Positions 1 to 13,256 are shown, counted from the stretch's first letter. The stretch is DNA of 64,000 bases from Lineus longissimus (GCF_910592395.1 NC_088323.1:2976001-3040000), one strand, 5' to 3'. Translations and numbers: made by a program. The notes: generated from the letters alone by a model not told the origin.

Positions 1-89
1 ATTGGCACCCGTTTCTTTTTCTGAATGTACATGGGAGAGGGCAGATTCGAGTTTGAAGAACTTGGTCATTAGTCCTCATCATTTTCCAG

Positions 90-2019
90 CTTGCTCCTAC
101 GGGGTGCTGTGCCTCTGCCTGACGTTCCTTGTGGCCAACATGGGTGGTGTCCTACAAGCTGCCTTGGCATTGTTCGGTATCGTCGGCGGACCAATTCTCG
201 GTATATTCATATTGGGTATGATATTCCCATGGGCGAACTGGAAGGTGAGTTGGTTTTTTTGTTGCAGAGTTACCCGTGAGAACCTATAATGTACGAGGAT
301 ATCACCAGAAAAGGCAAAAAAACAAGCCTGCCGGCAACAATCGTTCAAGAAGGAAAACGATTACCTGTGCGTTCTGAATTTTGAAAACCATGTGGGCCAT
401 AAGTTTTGGCAAAGGTGTGCAAAATAACTGAGAAAAACGCGGGACATCTACGCATATAAGAATAAGACTTATTGGGGCAAAAGGTATCTACATGCCTGTG
501 GTTATGACTTTCTTATAAAGATCTCAAATATTTCAGGGAGGAATTGCAGGGGGCTGCACCGCACTTTTCGTATGTCTCTGGATCGGTATAGGGGCACAAG
601 TCCACAAGCCGTACGTCCCAAAACCTCCGACATCTATAGATGGATGTCCTAACGTAACGCTCAATGATTCTTTAACAACCACTATGATGTCACCTCTAAT
701 ACCTTTGACGACGATTAATACGACGCTCATTCAAATGTGAGTATACACTGAAATAATAAAAAGATACTGAGGGCTTCTCTCATTACCCGCCCCTGGGGAC
801 TTTAGAGTCAGGTCTCCGTGTGTTTAACTTTCTTGAGCTTTTTTTATATAACGGGCAGCTTTACGTTTTGTGTCTGAGAGTTTTTAGATACATATCTTAG
901 AGCAGATGTAATAACGAAGAAGTTTTGTTTCATTACTAAAAAGTTTACTAACGTTTTATTTTGCTTTAGCCCTCGGGAACGAGACCGAACAATCTACAGT
1001 ATATCTTACATGTGGTACAGTGCCATAGCCGTGATCATCACCAATACCGTGGGACTTATAGTCAGTTTTGCGACTGGTGAGTAAGGGAAGTAATCTGTTG
1101 GGTTGTTTTCTTATTTGTATTGTTTCAATCCAGGGTGAATATCATACTGTCACATAAACACGCGACAAAAAAGACCACGCCCGGGACACACGCCAAACAA
1201 TCGACCATCAGGTGAAAGGATTGTCAGCCCCCGTCTATTAGTGATAGAGATGTCCATATAGGTCCTAACGACAAAATGTACCATACTAATCCTCTGGTCT
1301 CTTCCAGGTGCTACGAATCCAAAGGACGTCGATCCCCGCTTGATCTGCCCAATCTTCGATACTTGTGCCTGCTACCTCCCTAGAAGATTTAGAGTTAAAC
1401 TCCGCTGCGGTATTGATTTTGAAGATAGGTGGGAGAAGGGAGAAAAGGAGCATGAACTTGGAGAAGTCAAGGTAGGGTGATCAGGCTCTCAGTAAAAAAA
1501 AGGGGGAACTTCGCTCTTAAGTACGTTTTCAGGCATCACACGTGTTGGTTGGGTTGCTGCAAATGAAGATTTATGGAGATGCATATGACTATTAGACAAA
1601 GTGGTGCAATGATTGCCACGGTACTCTTTTAGTCCCTTCAGTCAGACACATTATCGTACACAGATGCTTATAGAACTGTACCGAGGCTAAATGCTGTACC
1701 ATCTTTACCTTTCTTTAGTTTAAGATCACAAGCTATCGCAACATATCCACCGAGTAGGCTTCATTACTTTTGTGAAAGAAGTTATTGAAAGGGGAAAGCG
1801 AGCTCGAGTATGAAGAGAGGAAAAGAATGGTTGAAGTGAACTTTATAACATTACAGTTTACATTCTTTTTTCCAGGCCACTGAGCTGTCCGACTCAATGG
1901 TGGACATCATCGACAATAAAGGGCTGGGCGTGAACGGCGGCGAGTTGACGAACACCGTCGCTGCAAATGATATAACTTCCTCCAGGAACTCAGTCACGTT
2001 GTATGAAACAAGTGCTTAA
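90..2019 (+). CDS. SLC5-family sodium-coupled monocarboxylate/vitamin transporter, C-terminal five exons (5' end outside window)
   Basis: Exons 90-244, 537-736, 970-1076, 1308-1471 and 1876-2019 (stop TAA 2017-2019) splice in frame with GT-AG borders. The first exon reads GGVLQAALALFGIVGGP, the signature of SLC5A8/SLC5A12/SLC5A6 symporters. These move monocarboxylates or vitamins into cells with sodium across the plasma membrane. Two more hydrophobic stretches follow: CTALFVCLWIGIGAQ in exon 2 and AIAVIITNTVGLIVSFATG in exon 3. Between them lies a loop rich in T and N with NVT, NDS and NTT sites, expected to be extracellular. Exons 4-5 give a cytoplasmic tail ending ETSA, which lacks the T-x-L PDZ ligand of human SLC5A8. 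The N-terminal transmembrane helices lie upstream of base 1. The family is secure; the exact paralogue and substrate are not. Confidence 0.85.
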
Positions 2020-2479
2020 ACTTGTAAAGTAAAGAAGAGGGCCACTCTCAGATATATATAGTGGAGAAATACAGAAATTTAAAGCCAGGTTTCTTATGAG
2101 GCGGACGCCCAGCAGGCACAGGAAGCAGAAGATGACGTAACAAAAGTGACAAAGACAGTTGCCGTATCTCCATAACTGACCAGTTCTCGGAATAATCTTA
2201 TCTGAAGTTAGGACCTTAAATCGACTGATCATGAAACACTTGTTTCTCTGTAGTCTGCGTTACCCTATTAAAAAGTATCGATGGTATCTTAAAGTGTCGA
2301 CAATCAGTAGTAACCTCACCAATGTAGTTCTTCGTCTCCCATCCAATATGCTCATGTCATTACTTCACACCATTGCTGGAAGATGCACTTGCATACCATC
2401 CCGGTTTCAAAGTTCTTCTTGGAAATATTCAAAAATAAGCTGTCTTTAAAATAGCAAAGGAATGTACCTTTATTTGATA

Positions 2480-2485
2480 AATAAA
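2480..2485 (+). other. Candidate polyadenylation signal of the SLC5-type gene
   Basis: AATAAA lies about 460 bases after the transporter stop codon on the same strand. It is the first canonical hexamer I noticed there, and no other + strand gene lies between. Confidence 0.4.
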
Positions 2486-2699
2486 TGCCTCAAGGATATA
2501 ACTTTGATAGGAATTACAAATTGATCATGGTGGGTTCTAACAATATAGATGTACAAATAACATTTATTTATTTGTTCTAAGATCGGAGGACAACAATTAT
2601 CAACAGTTGGCCTGCAATTGCACCATATCAAGAGGAAATAAAATGTTATTGCCTCCTGTCCAAAACCAATAATAGATTTATCCATACTTTCCAATATCG

Positions 2700-3387
2700 A
2701 CAATTAAAGGGTTACTGTAAATCAAGGTAATTAAAACTGTACTATTTCATTACAAATAATTGACATTCAGTTCCACCAAGTATATATGAGCACAATTTGC
2801 TAACACTTAGGGCCTAGGGAGCATTTTCTGAGTCAAACTTGGAGTTTTAGTCTCAAACTAAGCACCAAAGGGACAAGATAAATTAGATGAATGGCACAGT
2901 GAAATGTCTTCTTGAAATCCTCTTCTTCAGCATTCACTTTTGATATTCTGATAGTAATGTACATTTGTATTTGTGTTACGTGCCTTATATGCAAAGATTG
3001 TGTTTTGGCCAATAAATTTCATTTCATTTCATTTCATTTCATTTCATTTCTCCGCACTTGGTGTTATACACCAGGGACTATTCCTCCTCCAAGGCGTTAC
3101 TTCAATAATTGCCACAAATGTTAGGCACTAATTTGATTTATTTGCCTTTGGCCATCCCTTGCGTAATTGGCAGTACATGTACTTGAATTCTTTCATAAAA
3201 CAGCATTTCTTGAGGAAATATTCAACAATTAATTATTGATAACATTAAAGACTTGTCTTCTACACCATCAAGTATTATCACTGATCACAACAACATACAA
3301 CACCTGTCTCAGCTACAAAAGTAGGAATGTCATGAGGTATACATGTACCACAAGTATTAGAAGACTCTAGGCTAATGGTATAATTTA
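2700..3387. other. Intergenic stretch between convergent SLC5 and PGAP3 genes
   Basis: I see no open gene here. It contains an AT-rich segment and, at 2935-3050, a possible retroelement 3' tail that ends in a pentanucleotide run. The 3' ends of both flanking genes probably extend into it. AATAAA on the minus strand at 3137-3142 is a possible PGAP3 polyadenylation signal. Confidence 0.4.
3016..3050 (+). repeat. (ATTTC)7 microsatellite, possibly the tail of a degraded non-LTR element
   Basis: Seven exact ATTTC units follow the words TTTGGCCAATAA. Short tandem tails after an AATAAA-like motif are typical of the 3' ends of some LINEs and SINEs, so this may be a retroelement end. The body upstream is not recognisable to me. 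Confidence 0.6.
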
Positions 3388-6275
3388 TTATAAAATTTTG
3401 TTCTTCTTCTTTAAAGTATCCGATATGTGGATACAGTCATCAGCTGCAAATCTGAAATAAGGAAAAAAAATTACAAATAATCATATTGCAATTGGTGTTC
3501 ATTAGAGAAGGAATAAAAACAGACCCAAAATCACTTTCTCATAAAATCATCATCATCTGGGCGTTATGGGACAGAACTTTGTGGTGTCCCCTGCTTCAGT
3601 TTGGGGCCTCAAAAGGCTGCTTTTACTGTTATATCCACCCAAAAATGTCACATAAGTTACTTCCCAGTGAGTGCTTCTTGGATATGATTATGAATTATGA
3701 AGGTGCTCCAAAACTTGATAATCTCTCTAATGATAGTCCCTTTGATGAATTAGAGGATCTTTAACTGCTAAGTTTGAATAATACATGTACATGTACTTAC
3801 GAAAACCATAAATATCCCACAGGTACTGTTCCTATATGCCAAAGAGAATGCGCATCGAAAACCCAGAATGTTGGTGCAAAGTCGAACACCTCGAATATAA
3901 CAGAGCCATTGAGTATCAGCAAAGCCAGAATGCACCTTTTCACATATGGCCGTTCTTTCCAGCGGTAGGCACACCAGGTTATCCAAGCAGCAGAACTAAA
4001 AAGACCTGAAAACAGAAAGAAGCGCACTGACACAAGGTGAAACACTTCTTCTGATTTCATTCTCATGTGATTAGTTCTGTAGTTCTGCAACTGCCAATTA
4101 ACCCCTTTGCAGGGAGTAACGTACACAGCACCTCATGCCACATATCATCTAAGGTGCAGATGACGTGTATAGCACCTCATGAACTAAAGGATAAATCCAA
4201 TAGCTCTGGACTGTAGCCTCTCCAAACATTTGAACACTCCAATAGATATCATCACTGCTCAGCACTACCAGTCACTCCTCAGCATTGCCATTGGGTGCCA
4301 GTTATAAAGTACATTATGTTTGGTTTCCTCATTTTAAAGAAGTAGTTTAGTAACTTGCACAAGGTGAGAAGCCTCTACTTACCAAATGAAATATTCACTG
4401 TCATGTTGTAGCTATAGTTGAAGTTGACGTAGGAGAGATAGTAACAGTGGTAGACATAGTACGTGAAGAATGGCAGAGGAATTATGAAGCTTTTCCATAA
4501 TGGCTGGGTTCTTGCAAACCTGAAATGCATGGAGAAACATTCTACGCCTTACATTACAACATTCTTCCCGATTTGGTGTGATGGGAGCTAAAATATTCTC
4601 AGGTGTAGAATGCATTGATTGTTTACAAGTTTGGCATTTGAAATAGGGCAAAAGTATCAAAGATAGAGCATACCTTAAGCAGAAGCACAGGGTACTGGAC
4701 ATCACGAGGGACAGGGCTGTAAAATAATCTAGTCTCTGCAATGAGAAAAAGTGGATTGTTTGGAAAAGCACTGAATTAGTTATTTGAAGATCTGCATGCA
4801 ATGGCGTTGTTAATTTCCTGGCCACTGCAGCATTACAGTAAAAATGCCAGGTCCAAACAAAAACTAAAAAACTTGTGACAAAAACATATATGCATGAACC
4901 TCAGAACTGGTTGTGACAGCGAATTGCCAGTACTGGAACTGTGAAAAAGAGGGTGCAATGTCTATTGCTAAACAACAGCATCATTGATGAAGATATCACA
5001 ATAACCAGCTAACTAGCAGCTTTCATTTCAAAAGTTGTTAGTACATACCTCGGTAAATTCAAGGTCTCTGCAGTGAAATATTGTCGACCAGAACCACGCA
5101 TTCAAACACACCTAAAATACAACAACACATACATGTATTAAGGTGTTATAACATGATGCCACAGAGTGTAGCGCTGTTCAACTGACGTAACCTCATCGTT
5201 TTGCCGACTCAAGACTATGTGTTTGCCGTGCAATAAATGATGGCATCATCTGTTCTATCGGCCCAGCGGCATGCTACGTCCTAAGTTTTGAATCAAACTC
5301 TGTGTGATAAGAAGAGAAAACAAATTTATAACCCCATTTCTCAATCAGAGTATGGAGGTCATCTGAACTACAATGTACACAATGTACCCTGCTTCAGGGA
5401 TGGGTTACACTGTGACAGGTTTTATCAAACAAGCGACGACTCGGAATTACTCACAAAGCCATAAAAATTCCATACAAAATACATCGGCGAGTAAGATGGC
5501 ACTGTTTTCCAGAACACCATCATCCCCAAGGTCACGCTAAGGAAATTCAAGAGGGATGCTATCACAGATGCTGGTTCTTGAATGCCAAGCAGACGGATGA
5601 ATGGCCACTGTAATTCAACAAAATGTAGATTGAACAGAATATTATGAGTTTCATAGTCCTTCTTGGGACATCTTCCCTCAAAGGGTCTACAGACAGATGA
5701 GCCCATCGTGACATGCAATAGAGAGAAATAAGAAACTATCCCCCACCATTGCTAAGTTGGATGGAGAGAGATTCTGTGGTGTTCTACTATAATTTCATTT
5801 GATCCAAATTGGTGTTACAAGGACAAAGACAGACCTTGAAGGCCACAGGATCAGATCAAGCTCTTAAACTGTACCTTGCCGTGGAACTGAGGGATCTTTG
5901 AGCCATCCTTTTCATATGCATCAACAGCCTGCCACATGCACTCATACTTGCACTCGTCCAGGCAACCCCACTGGAGCCAGCGAAGGTAGACTGGCTGTGC
6001 ACTGGCAAAAACCTGAAAAAACAAAATTATTTCATTTAGGCCTACTGGTCTTGCCTTTTCAGTGGTAATACTAGCTAGAGTCAGTGTCAATGAGTTTTGC
6101 ATACCTCGTCAGACACTCCAAGACAGTTGATATATTTACAGTTGGACAGACATCTTTTGTAGACGAGGGAGCGGTCGCCAGCTGACGCCATGACTGTCAC
6201 TAGGAGCAAACTCAGGATGACCACAAGTGGTAGGAAGGACGGAAGACGGGAGTTCCACTGTGTCCATGACGACAT
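3388..6275 (-). CDS. PGAP3: Post-GPI attachment to proteins factor 3 (PGAP3/Per1), complete
   Basis: Eight exons join in frame: 6275-6105, 6012-5875, 5607-5455, 5111-5049, 4735-4674, 4519-4383, 4005-3801, 3451-3388. The product is 330 residues (human 320). PGAP3 is a multi-pass Golgi protein of the CREST hydrolase superfamily. It removes the unsaturated sn-2 acyl chain of GPI anchors so that a saturated chain can replace it. Visible hallmarks: an N-terminal signal/hydrophobic segment (PLVVILSLLLVTVMASAGD), the cysteine-rich lumenal block with CLDECKYECMW and PQFHGKWPF, the motif QEPASVIASLLNF, the S/H/D residues in WFWSTIFHCRD, and the two histidines of FDAHSLWHIG near the C-terminus. The start ATG follows an acceptor-like site, so a 5'UTR intron is likely. 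It is head to head with the DPY19-like gene. Identity is very secure. Confidence 0.95.
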
Positions 6276-7057
6276 CACTGAAAAGTTGAAATTGTAAATT
6301 TTGATTGTACGACCAACATCAATTTTATAAATTGTAGCCGACTGGCAGTGACATGAATCGAATGAAGCGAAGTCATGAAGTACGCGGCTGTTGAATTGAT
6401 TGATTTGAACATAGGCCTATATGAATATGATCTCGCAAGCTTGTTTTCAATGAATCATTATGATATGCACTGGACTGGTGGGTCATGGATGTTTGACTTT
6501 CACTTTGATTCATGAAAGGTTTACCTGTACGCTGTAGGCCTAGGCCTAGCTGTGCTGTTCAGTTCAAATTGCACTGATCTGCTCCTTCTCCTAAACGATT
6601 GCTGTTCCCTGGGCCTGGCTATGGCTATGCATTACTAGTCGTGCACAGATACGCAATCATCACTTATTAAAGCAGTAATCAAATTTTTGCCCACAAGGAA
6701 TATTTTCGCTGGGACTCGCTTTGCATTGTGCGAGAATTTTTTCCGGCGTCTACAATCCAAAATGGAAAGCCAAAGCAGTAATAACTGATAGATTAATCAC
6801 CGTAGTAATATGGTAAGTCACGCGCAATCAAGATTTTTTCTCACAAGGAAAATGTTGGCTGGGAATCGCTTTGCATTGTGCGAGAATTTTTCCGACGTCT
6901 ACAATCCAAAATGGAAAGCCAAAGCAGTAATAACTAATAGATCAATCACCGCAGTAATATGGTAAGTCTCGAGCAATCAAGATTTTGCCCACAAGAAAAA
7001 TATTCGCTGGGAATCGCTTTGCATTGTGCGAGAATTTTCCGTCGTCTACAAACCAAA
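6276..7057. promoter_or_regulatory. Shared upstream region of PGAP3 (-) and DPY19L (+)
   Basis: The two start codons point away from each other across about 780 bases, so both promoters must lie here or in 5'UTR introns. The PGAP3-proximal half has palindromic CCTAGGCCTAG sequence (about 6535-6550). The DPY19L-proximal half is the triplicated block annotated separately. I see no clear TATA box. Confidence 0.5.
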
Positions 7058-7064
7058 ATGGCGA
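6675..7064 (+). repeat. Direct repeat of about 149 bp, two full copies plus a truncated third, covering the DPY19L 5'UTR and start codon
   Basis: Copies begin near 6675, 6825 and 6974. The word TTGCATTGTGCGAG recurs at 6721, 6871 and 7019. Copies 1 and 2 are about 90% alike by eye. Each has AAAATGG at the position of the real start, but the codons that follow give an eight-residue ORF (MESQSSNN, stop) at 6762-6788 and 6911-6937. The third copy diverges exactly after AAAATGG and becomes the DPY19L coding sequence. Copies 1 and 2 also each contain a GTAAGTC donor-like word. Confidence 0.85.
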
Positions 7065-10000
7065 ACAAAAGAAAACAAGCGCAGAATTTGGAACATTCTT
7101 CCAAATCTCAGCATCATAGGTCCTCTCAAGGGAAACATGGTAGTATCAGCCGGAGAGATGACAATCCAAGCAATTCAGAAAAGTCAGGTTCGGGTCTGTG
7201 GACGAAAGAAAACGTGTTTTATATCGCGCTGATAGTAGCCGGCGGTGAGTATTTTAGAGGTTTTTTAGTATGGAGCGCAGATGTGGTCATAATACCAAAT
7301 TTAAAATACTGCCAAGAAGGGTACGTGTTGGGCTTATTGACTCGATCATAAATAGAGACACAACACGAATTTTGATGGCTGCTTTGATTATGGAAACCAA
7401 GTGCATCATCCCTCATTGACTGAGTCTGTTTAAATTCTTAAAATTGCCTCTTTAAAAATTCTCCTTGTTTTCTTATTTTCAGCGTGCATCTCCGGGTACC
7501 TGCATCGGTAAGGCATTGTAATGTTTATTGAATAGTTTGTATTTTGATGCAACTCAAACTTCTAAAAATCTTGTGAAGTTTTTATTCAACATACACTTGT
7601 ACTAAAATGATGAAAAATGAGCTCGAAAGTTTACTTGTGCTTGTTGCAGGAACCATGTTGCAGGGATGTTCGAGCGAGATAAACACTTTTCTCATTTATC
7701 AGAGCTTGAAAGAGAGCTGTCGTTCAGGACAGAGATGGTAAGTCGATCAAGTGTTGCCCTACATAGTCGAGAGAGGACTTGGCTTAGTTTGGTGTAGGGC
7801 TCATTTATCAGACATTCGTAGCCAAATCGTGTTCTAAGCATCATGTGTTTGACATGAGAAGATGTCACTGATCTTTGATTGCCATGCCACACCATTTGAG
7901 TGAAAAGTGAGAAGTAAAACCAAGATATCTTTTACCTCGGTGTGGGCCAGAGCCAGCAGAAATTCTCATTCAAGAAGTTGTAATTCAAGCCACTGATTTC
8001 CTTCGAATTGGGAAGGGCTACAGTGTCCACTAAGTCAACGCTTATTGGGGATGTTTCTGTAACGTACGTCCTTTTCCTGACCTGTTGATTTCCTTTCCAG
8101 GGTCTTTACTATTCCTACTACAAAACTATGATCCAGTCCCCTAGCTTCCTGAGCGGCCTTCAGGAGATAATGTTTGATAATGTCACAGAATATCCAAAAA
8201 CTATCAACACTTTGAAACGGTTCAATCTTTATCCTGAGGTATGGAAAAAGAGTGTCTTCTAAAAAGTCTTTCACCAAATGATCCCATTTGCTTGCAGTGA
8301 GAAAATACCAAATGAGAAGAGGGCCACAAATCAATGCTTACACCTCAACGACAAGGACTAAATGAGTAAATCCTGTCTTCGGTTCGACTTTAGTTTAACA
8401 TGTTCAAGGAGTGTTCATTTCCCAATAGATTACTTAGCACGATGTAAAGGCAGATGGCGTCAGAATACGCAACGGACATGACGGAGCTATGGCACATGTG
8501 ACTTCTGGTGGGATGTTGGAGTTCTTCCAGATGTCACATGCAACATTACCCTGTTGCATTTTCTGACAGTCTGCTGTTATGTCATGCAAGTTGTCTATTA
8601 GGGATGATAATTTCCAAATTCAAATTTGACCGTATGTGGTGTACTACTGTACAAAAAGTACCCTGTGTCTTCTTCATCAACATCAATTGTTGATTACAGG
8701 TTGCCTTGGCGATAGGATATCGAATATTTGACTCTGTCACAAAGTTCATGAATATAGTGACAAAGCAGTGCTGGGAGACGAATCGGGGCCACAACCTACC
8801 TCCAATTATCAGCTGTGAAGGCAAGTATGGTCATTATTCAAGTTTGCCACTTGAGGATTTCATATTCAGTGAAAGCTGCTCTGCTGGACGAGGATTTCTG
8901 CAGTTTACAGAGGAATAAATTGGAAGAATCACACATTGATTATGATAAAAACTAAAGAGAAAATGAACTCGGCTATTCACCAACCCTTGCAAACCTTTCT
9001 TCTTTTCCTTTCTGAACTTTTTCTTCTGTATTGCAGGTCTTGGGGATGCGCCATACTTCTATGTGGAGAGCGTGTTTTTTTGGAATGGCATCAACATGGC
9101 TGTCTTATTTGTCTTTGGTTTATATCTCAGCGGGAGTATATTCGGAGGCATTCTAGTCGTAGCATCGTTCTTTTACAATCATGGCGAGGTAACGATACAG
9201 AATTATCATCCATCAAAGTATTAATTTGTTGTGGTCTAGCTTCAGTTGCCATCGGGGGATTGACTCAGAAAAGAAGCTGTGTGGCTGCGCTACAGAAGTC
9301 AAGCTGACTCTACTTTCCAAGCCTCAAATAGTGGCAGGGACTGCTTTGGTTGCCCTGCACGGAAATTAAACTTGGTTAGAGTTGGTATTTGGTGTTACAA
9401 TTAGGTAACCGCTCAAGAGTGATTCTGGCTAGTTTTGGTCCTGTAATATCGAACTTAATACAATACATGTAGTATTACCTGAACTATTTCGTAAAATTTT
9501 TCAGTGCACCCGCATCCAGTGGACCCCACCGCTGAGAGAAAACTTTGCCTATCCTTTCCTAGTCATCCAGATGTTTCTAGTCACTCATACATTAAAGTAA
9601 GTCTTCCGTAAATTTCCTTTTCATTTTAGGCCACAAAAATCATGAATGCAACTCACTGTTACCTGTTTGATGCGAGGAACCGCTATATCTGTCAAGAGCT
9701 ACAATGTGCACAATAAAGAGGACCAAAATATTGCTCTGGTGATGTTATAACCCAGTGCGGCATAATGATAGTATGTGAAACTTTAAAACTAACTTTTGAC
9801 CTCTTTTTCAGGACACCACGTCCAGATTATAAATACTGCATCCTGATTGCAATGGCAACCATATTGTTTATGTTACCATGGCAATTTGCCCAGTTTGCCC
9901 TCCTGACTCAAACCATGTCTGTCTTCGCGGTCTACATCCTACAGTTCATTGGGTCTCACAAAGTCAGGATCATACTTCTTGGACAAACGGTGAGTAGTCT

Positions 10001-13000
10001 GCATTTATCAGATCTTTCCTATATTCCACATCCTGATTTGGGCGGGAGAGAGTAATAAGTAATCCATATGCCAACCATGTGCACACAGCATATGTAGGCA
10101 AAGCGAAAGGGTAGGGATTCATCTATGTGTCATTTCAGATAGGACTGTGTGTGAGCTACTTGTTCCTGTTTGGTAATGAGATGTTGTTGGCGTCATTCTT
10201 CTTCGCTGCTCTAGTCACTTCACATGTAAGTACATGAACATGTAGACCAACTGAATTCATTAATTTTGCTCAGTGGTCACCTGATCTTAAACCATTTACT
10301 AGTTTGGCTGAGTTTCCCGATTTAAAAAGTATATACATCAAGCAGCAGAGATTCGACAGACTGAAGATCAATGTTTTCACATTCAGGCTAGCACTGGACA
10401 TTGAATCACTTCATCTAACTTTAATAGTGTGTGGAGTGTGTTAAATGAGGTCATCCTTTTTTGTTCACTTGGTCCCTCTACACACTTAATGCTGTGAACT
10501 TCATACTACACGTAAGCTCTTGTCTGTGCTACCAATGAGCTCAACCGTTGACGTTCTGTTCAAGAGGCAGATGCTAAATCACTGGGCTAATGGGATCAAT
10601 ACTTTCAGATTCTACTTAGCCTTGAATGGTTAATAGAGAAAATCAAGATACGTTTCATCATTTGGTTGACACAAGGCATATCACTTCTCGGTGGGATCAT
10701 CTCGGTCAAGTACTTGATGTCAAAGATTCTGTCTTTAAAAGATGATGCTCACATTGGTGATATCCTAAAAAGCAAGTTCACAAACTACAGTAACTTTCAC
10801 ACAAAGATGTACACCTGTGCCCCTGAGTTTGACTTCATGGAAGCCGCGGTAAGAATGTAGCACCCCTTGAAAAACAAAAGGTTTTAAGTAAAAGAAGTGA
10901 GTCACTTTACATGGATTGTCAATGCCTTTGAGTTAGATAGCAGAGAAGAGTTATGATTGAGTCTCTCCTCCAAAGAGGTCTGTGCCTATGACAGATTTCC
11001 ACTTAGTCTGAAATTTCCCGCTTGGTACATGTACAAGTACAATGGGCTACGTAATTTGGACTACGGCTGAGTACACTTTACATACATGTATGTATTGCCA
11101 TGTGCCTTGGACAATTTGGTGTTTCATGAATCTTATTTTCATCAACGTGTGATTTTCAGACACCAGGACGTGTTTCAAAGACGTTACTCTTACCCTGTGT
11201 CGGCATCGTACTCATCATGATCATTTATCAGCTCCTGAAGAATGAATTTGAAAGTTGGAAGAACAATAACTCTGAAAATAGTATGGAACCTGATGAAATG
11301 TAAGTACATTTCTCCTTGCAAGGATCAACAGGAGTGATGTGATGGGAGTGGAGCCTGATGGGACCAGTTCTGTGAAAAACACATGTACTGTACTTGTTAT
11401 ATGGTTCACTCGATACCTCAAGGTGACGTTTATGGTTCCAAGACTTGGCGTTGATACAACCTGCTACATACATACAGCCACCAGCACTGGATTCTTCAAA
11501 AAATCGGTTCTTTATTCTTCCAGAAAACATCGTTCAAAGCCTAATGCTGAGCTTGTCTACCATGTGTTTCAACTTGCTGCCTTTACTGTAATGGCGGTCA
11601 TCATTATGAGACTGAAGTTATTTTGGACTCCTCACCTGTGCCTAATGACGTCATTGCTAGCTTCACCGAAAGTGAGTGTTATGAATGCACGAATCCTTGT
11701 ACCCCTTCTTTTGAAAAATGGCAAGGTGTATTTGAAACCTTTCTGATCATAACTACTCTACAATTGTATTTCTAAGGATGACACAAACTACTTTCTTTGA
11801 CATGAGGAAAAAAGAGCTTTACGAAGATTTGTCATGTCAATATATGTCCGGACTATTTGTGAAACAGTTTTTGTGTGCTAAGTTTTGCAAATTTGTATAA
11901 ATCCTAGTGTCGAATGTGGTTGTGTAAGTCCTAAGATACGTCCATCCTTTCATATTTCAGATATTTGGAGGGCTCTTCAAGGACACAAGAAATCAGATTT
12001 CCGTCATTGTTGTTGTCTTAGCTCTGATGAGTTATCAGGGCATAGGCAACTTGAACCACCAGTGGAGCATCCTAGGGGAATATACCAACACTCCGATGGA
12101 GGAAATGGTGGAGTGGGTGAAAGGAAATACTCCACAGAGTAAGTGGGAAACGTCTTCATAAGGAAATCAGGCCCTTTGAAAAAAAGGTCATACATGTACA
12201 ATCTTCCTACAATATTGTGCTTTAAAGTGGGTAACTCACACTTTTAAATTGAGAAGAATGAGTGAGTGAGTGACCTCAAATTACATCTTTTGGTGTTGGC
12301 CTGGATTATCACATGCAGTTACCAATCAGTTTGTTTGGCTTGGTATATTGTCACTTCTTTCACAGGTGATGAAGGATCAAGTAGATCTGAAAATCCTCTT
12401 ATGAAATATTTGTATTTTCAATCTTACAGATGCTGTGTTTGCTGGGCCAATGCCTACCATGGCCACCATCAAGCTGGTGACAAAAAGACCTATTGTCAAC
12501 CATCCACATTATGAAGATACTGAATTAAGGTGAATCCCTTTACTGCATTTAAAGTGCCCTATTTACACGATACTGCAGACTGAAATTTTCTGCAAGCGTT
12601 TTAGTTTGACGAAAACAATGTGTGATAATGTCATCTGTTATGCATTATTCTATCAGCCATTAAATTTCGACAGCAAAGAACAACCGACCTGTTCTTGCTG
12701 AGAGAGGAATGCCCTGACTCAGAAGCATTCTTTTCCAGGGAGAGAACAAAAATTGTCTATGCCACATACAGCCGCAAACCACCAGAGGAGGTAAAGAAGG
12801 GGTTATTAGGACTGCAGGTGGACTACTTAATCTTAGAAAATACATGGTGTATTCGACCATCAGAGTAAGTACATGTATATAAGAGACCTATAATAGTGAC
12901 GGTTGTTGTGAAGAACTTTGGTACAGACTCTGTTCAATGGAAAGTGCTATAAGAAACGCTGTGTGGCCTTTAATATAATTTGCCACGACGCCTCCAAACC

Positions 13001-13256
13001 ATCGCGTAAATAAAATGGGTATGACAATTCCCTGTCTACAGCATAGAGTTCAATTTTAAAAAGCTACAAAATGTGTTCATCTTTGTAATACATACATCTT
13101 CGTTCCAGTAGTGGATGTTCAATGCAAGCAATTTGGGATTTAGAGGATATGGAAAATCGCAACCGTCCTTCAACATGTTTGGAACTTTACAAAAAACCAG
13201 AACCAAACTTTAAAATTGTTTTTAAGAATCGTACATACCTCATATTGAAATTATGA
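7058..13256 (+). CDS. DPY19L: DPY19-like protein C-mannosyltransferase, complete 16-exon gene
   Basis: Exons: 7058-7244, 7483-7507, 7650-7737, 8101-8238, 8700-8820, 9037-9188, 9505-9596, 9812-9989, 10139-10225, 10609-10848, 11160-11299, 11524-11671, 11961-12138, 12430-12529, 12739-12864, 13109-13256. They splice to 715 residues (human DPY19L1 about 675). DPY-19 proteins are polytopic ER transferases that attach mannose to the first Trp of WxxW motifs in secreted and membrane proteins, using dolichol-phosphate-mannose. Family signatures: [34 protein letters not shown], a CEGLGD block, [67 protein letters not shown] and NHPHYED. The short basic, polar N-terminus is cytosolic in type. Exon 5 ends with GC instead of GT (8821-8822), leaving one GC-AG intron. 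It is closest to DPY19L1/L2; which vertebrate paralogue it matches is not resolved. Confidence 0.95.

Noticed and set aside
11339-11746. Long frame starting before DPY19L exon 12
   Set aside because: Only the part from 11524 to 11671 matches the DPY19 family; the rest is intron read-through on both sides.
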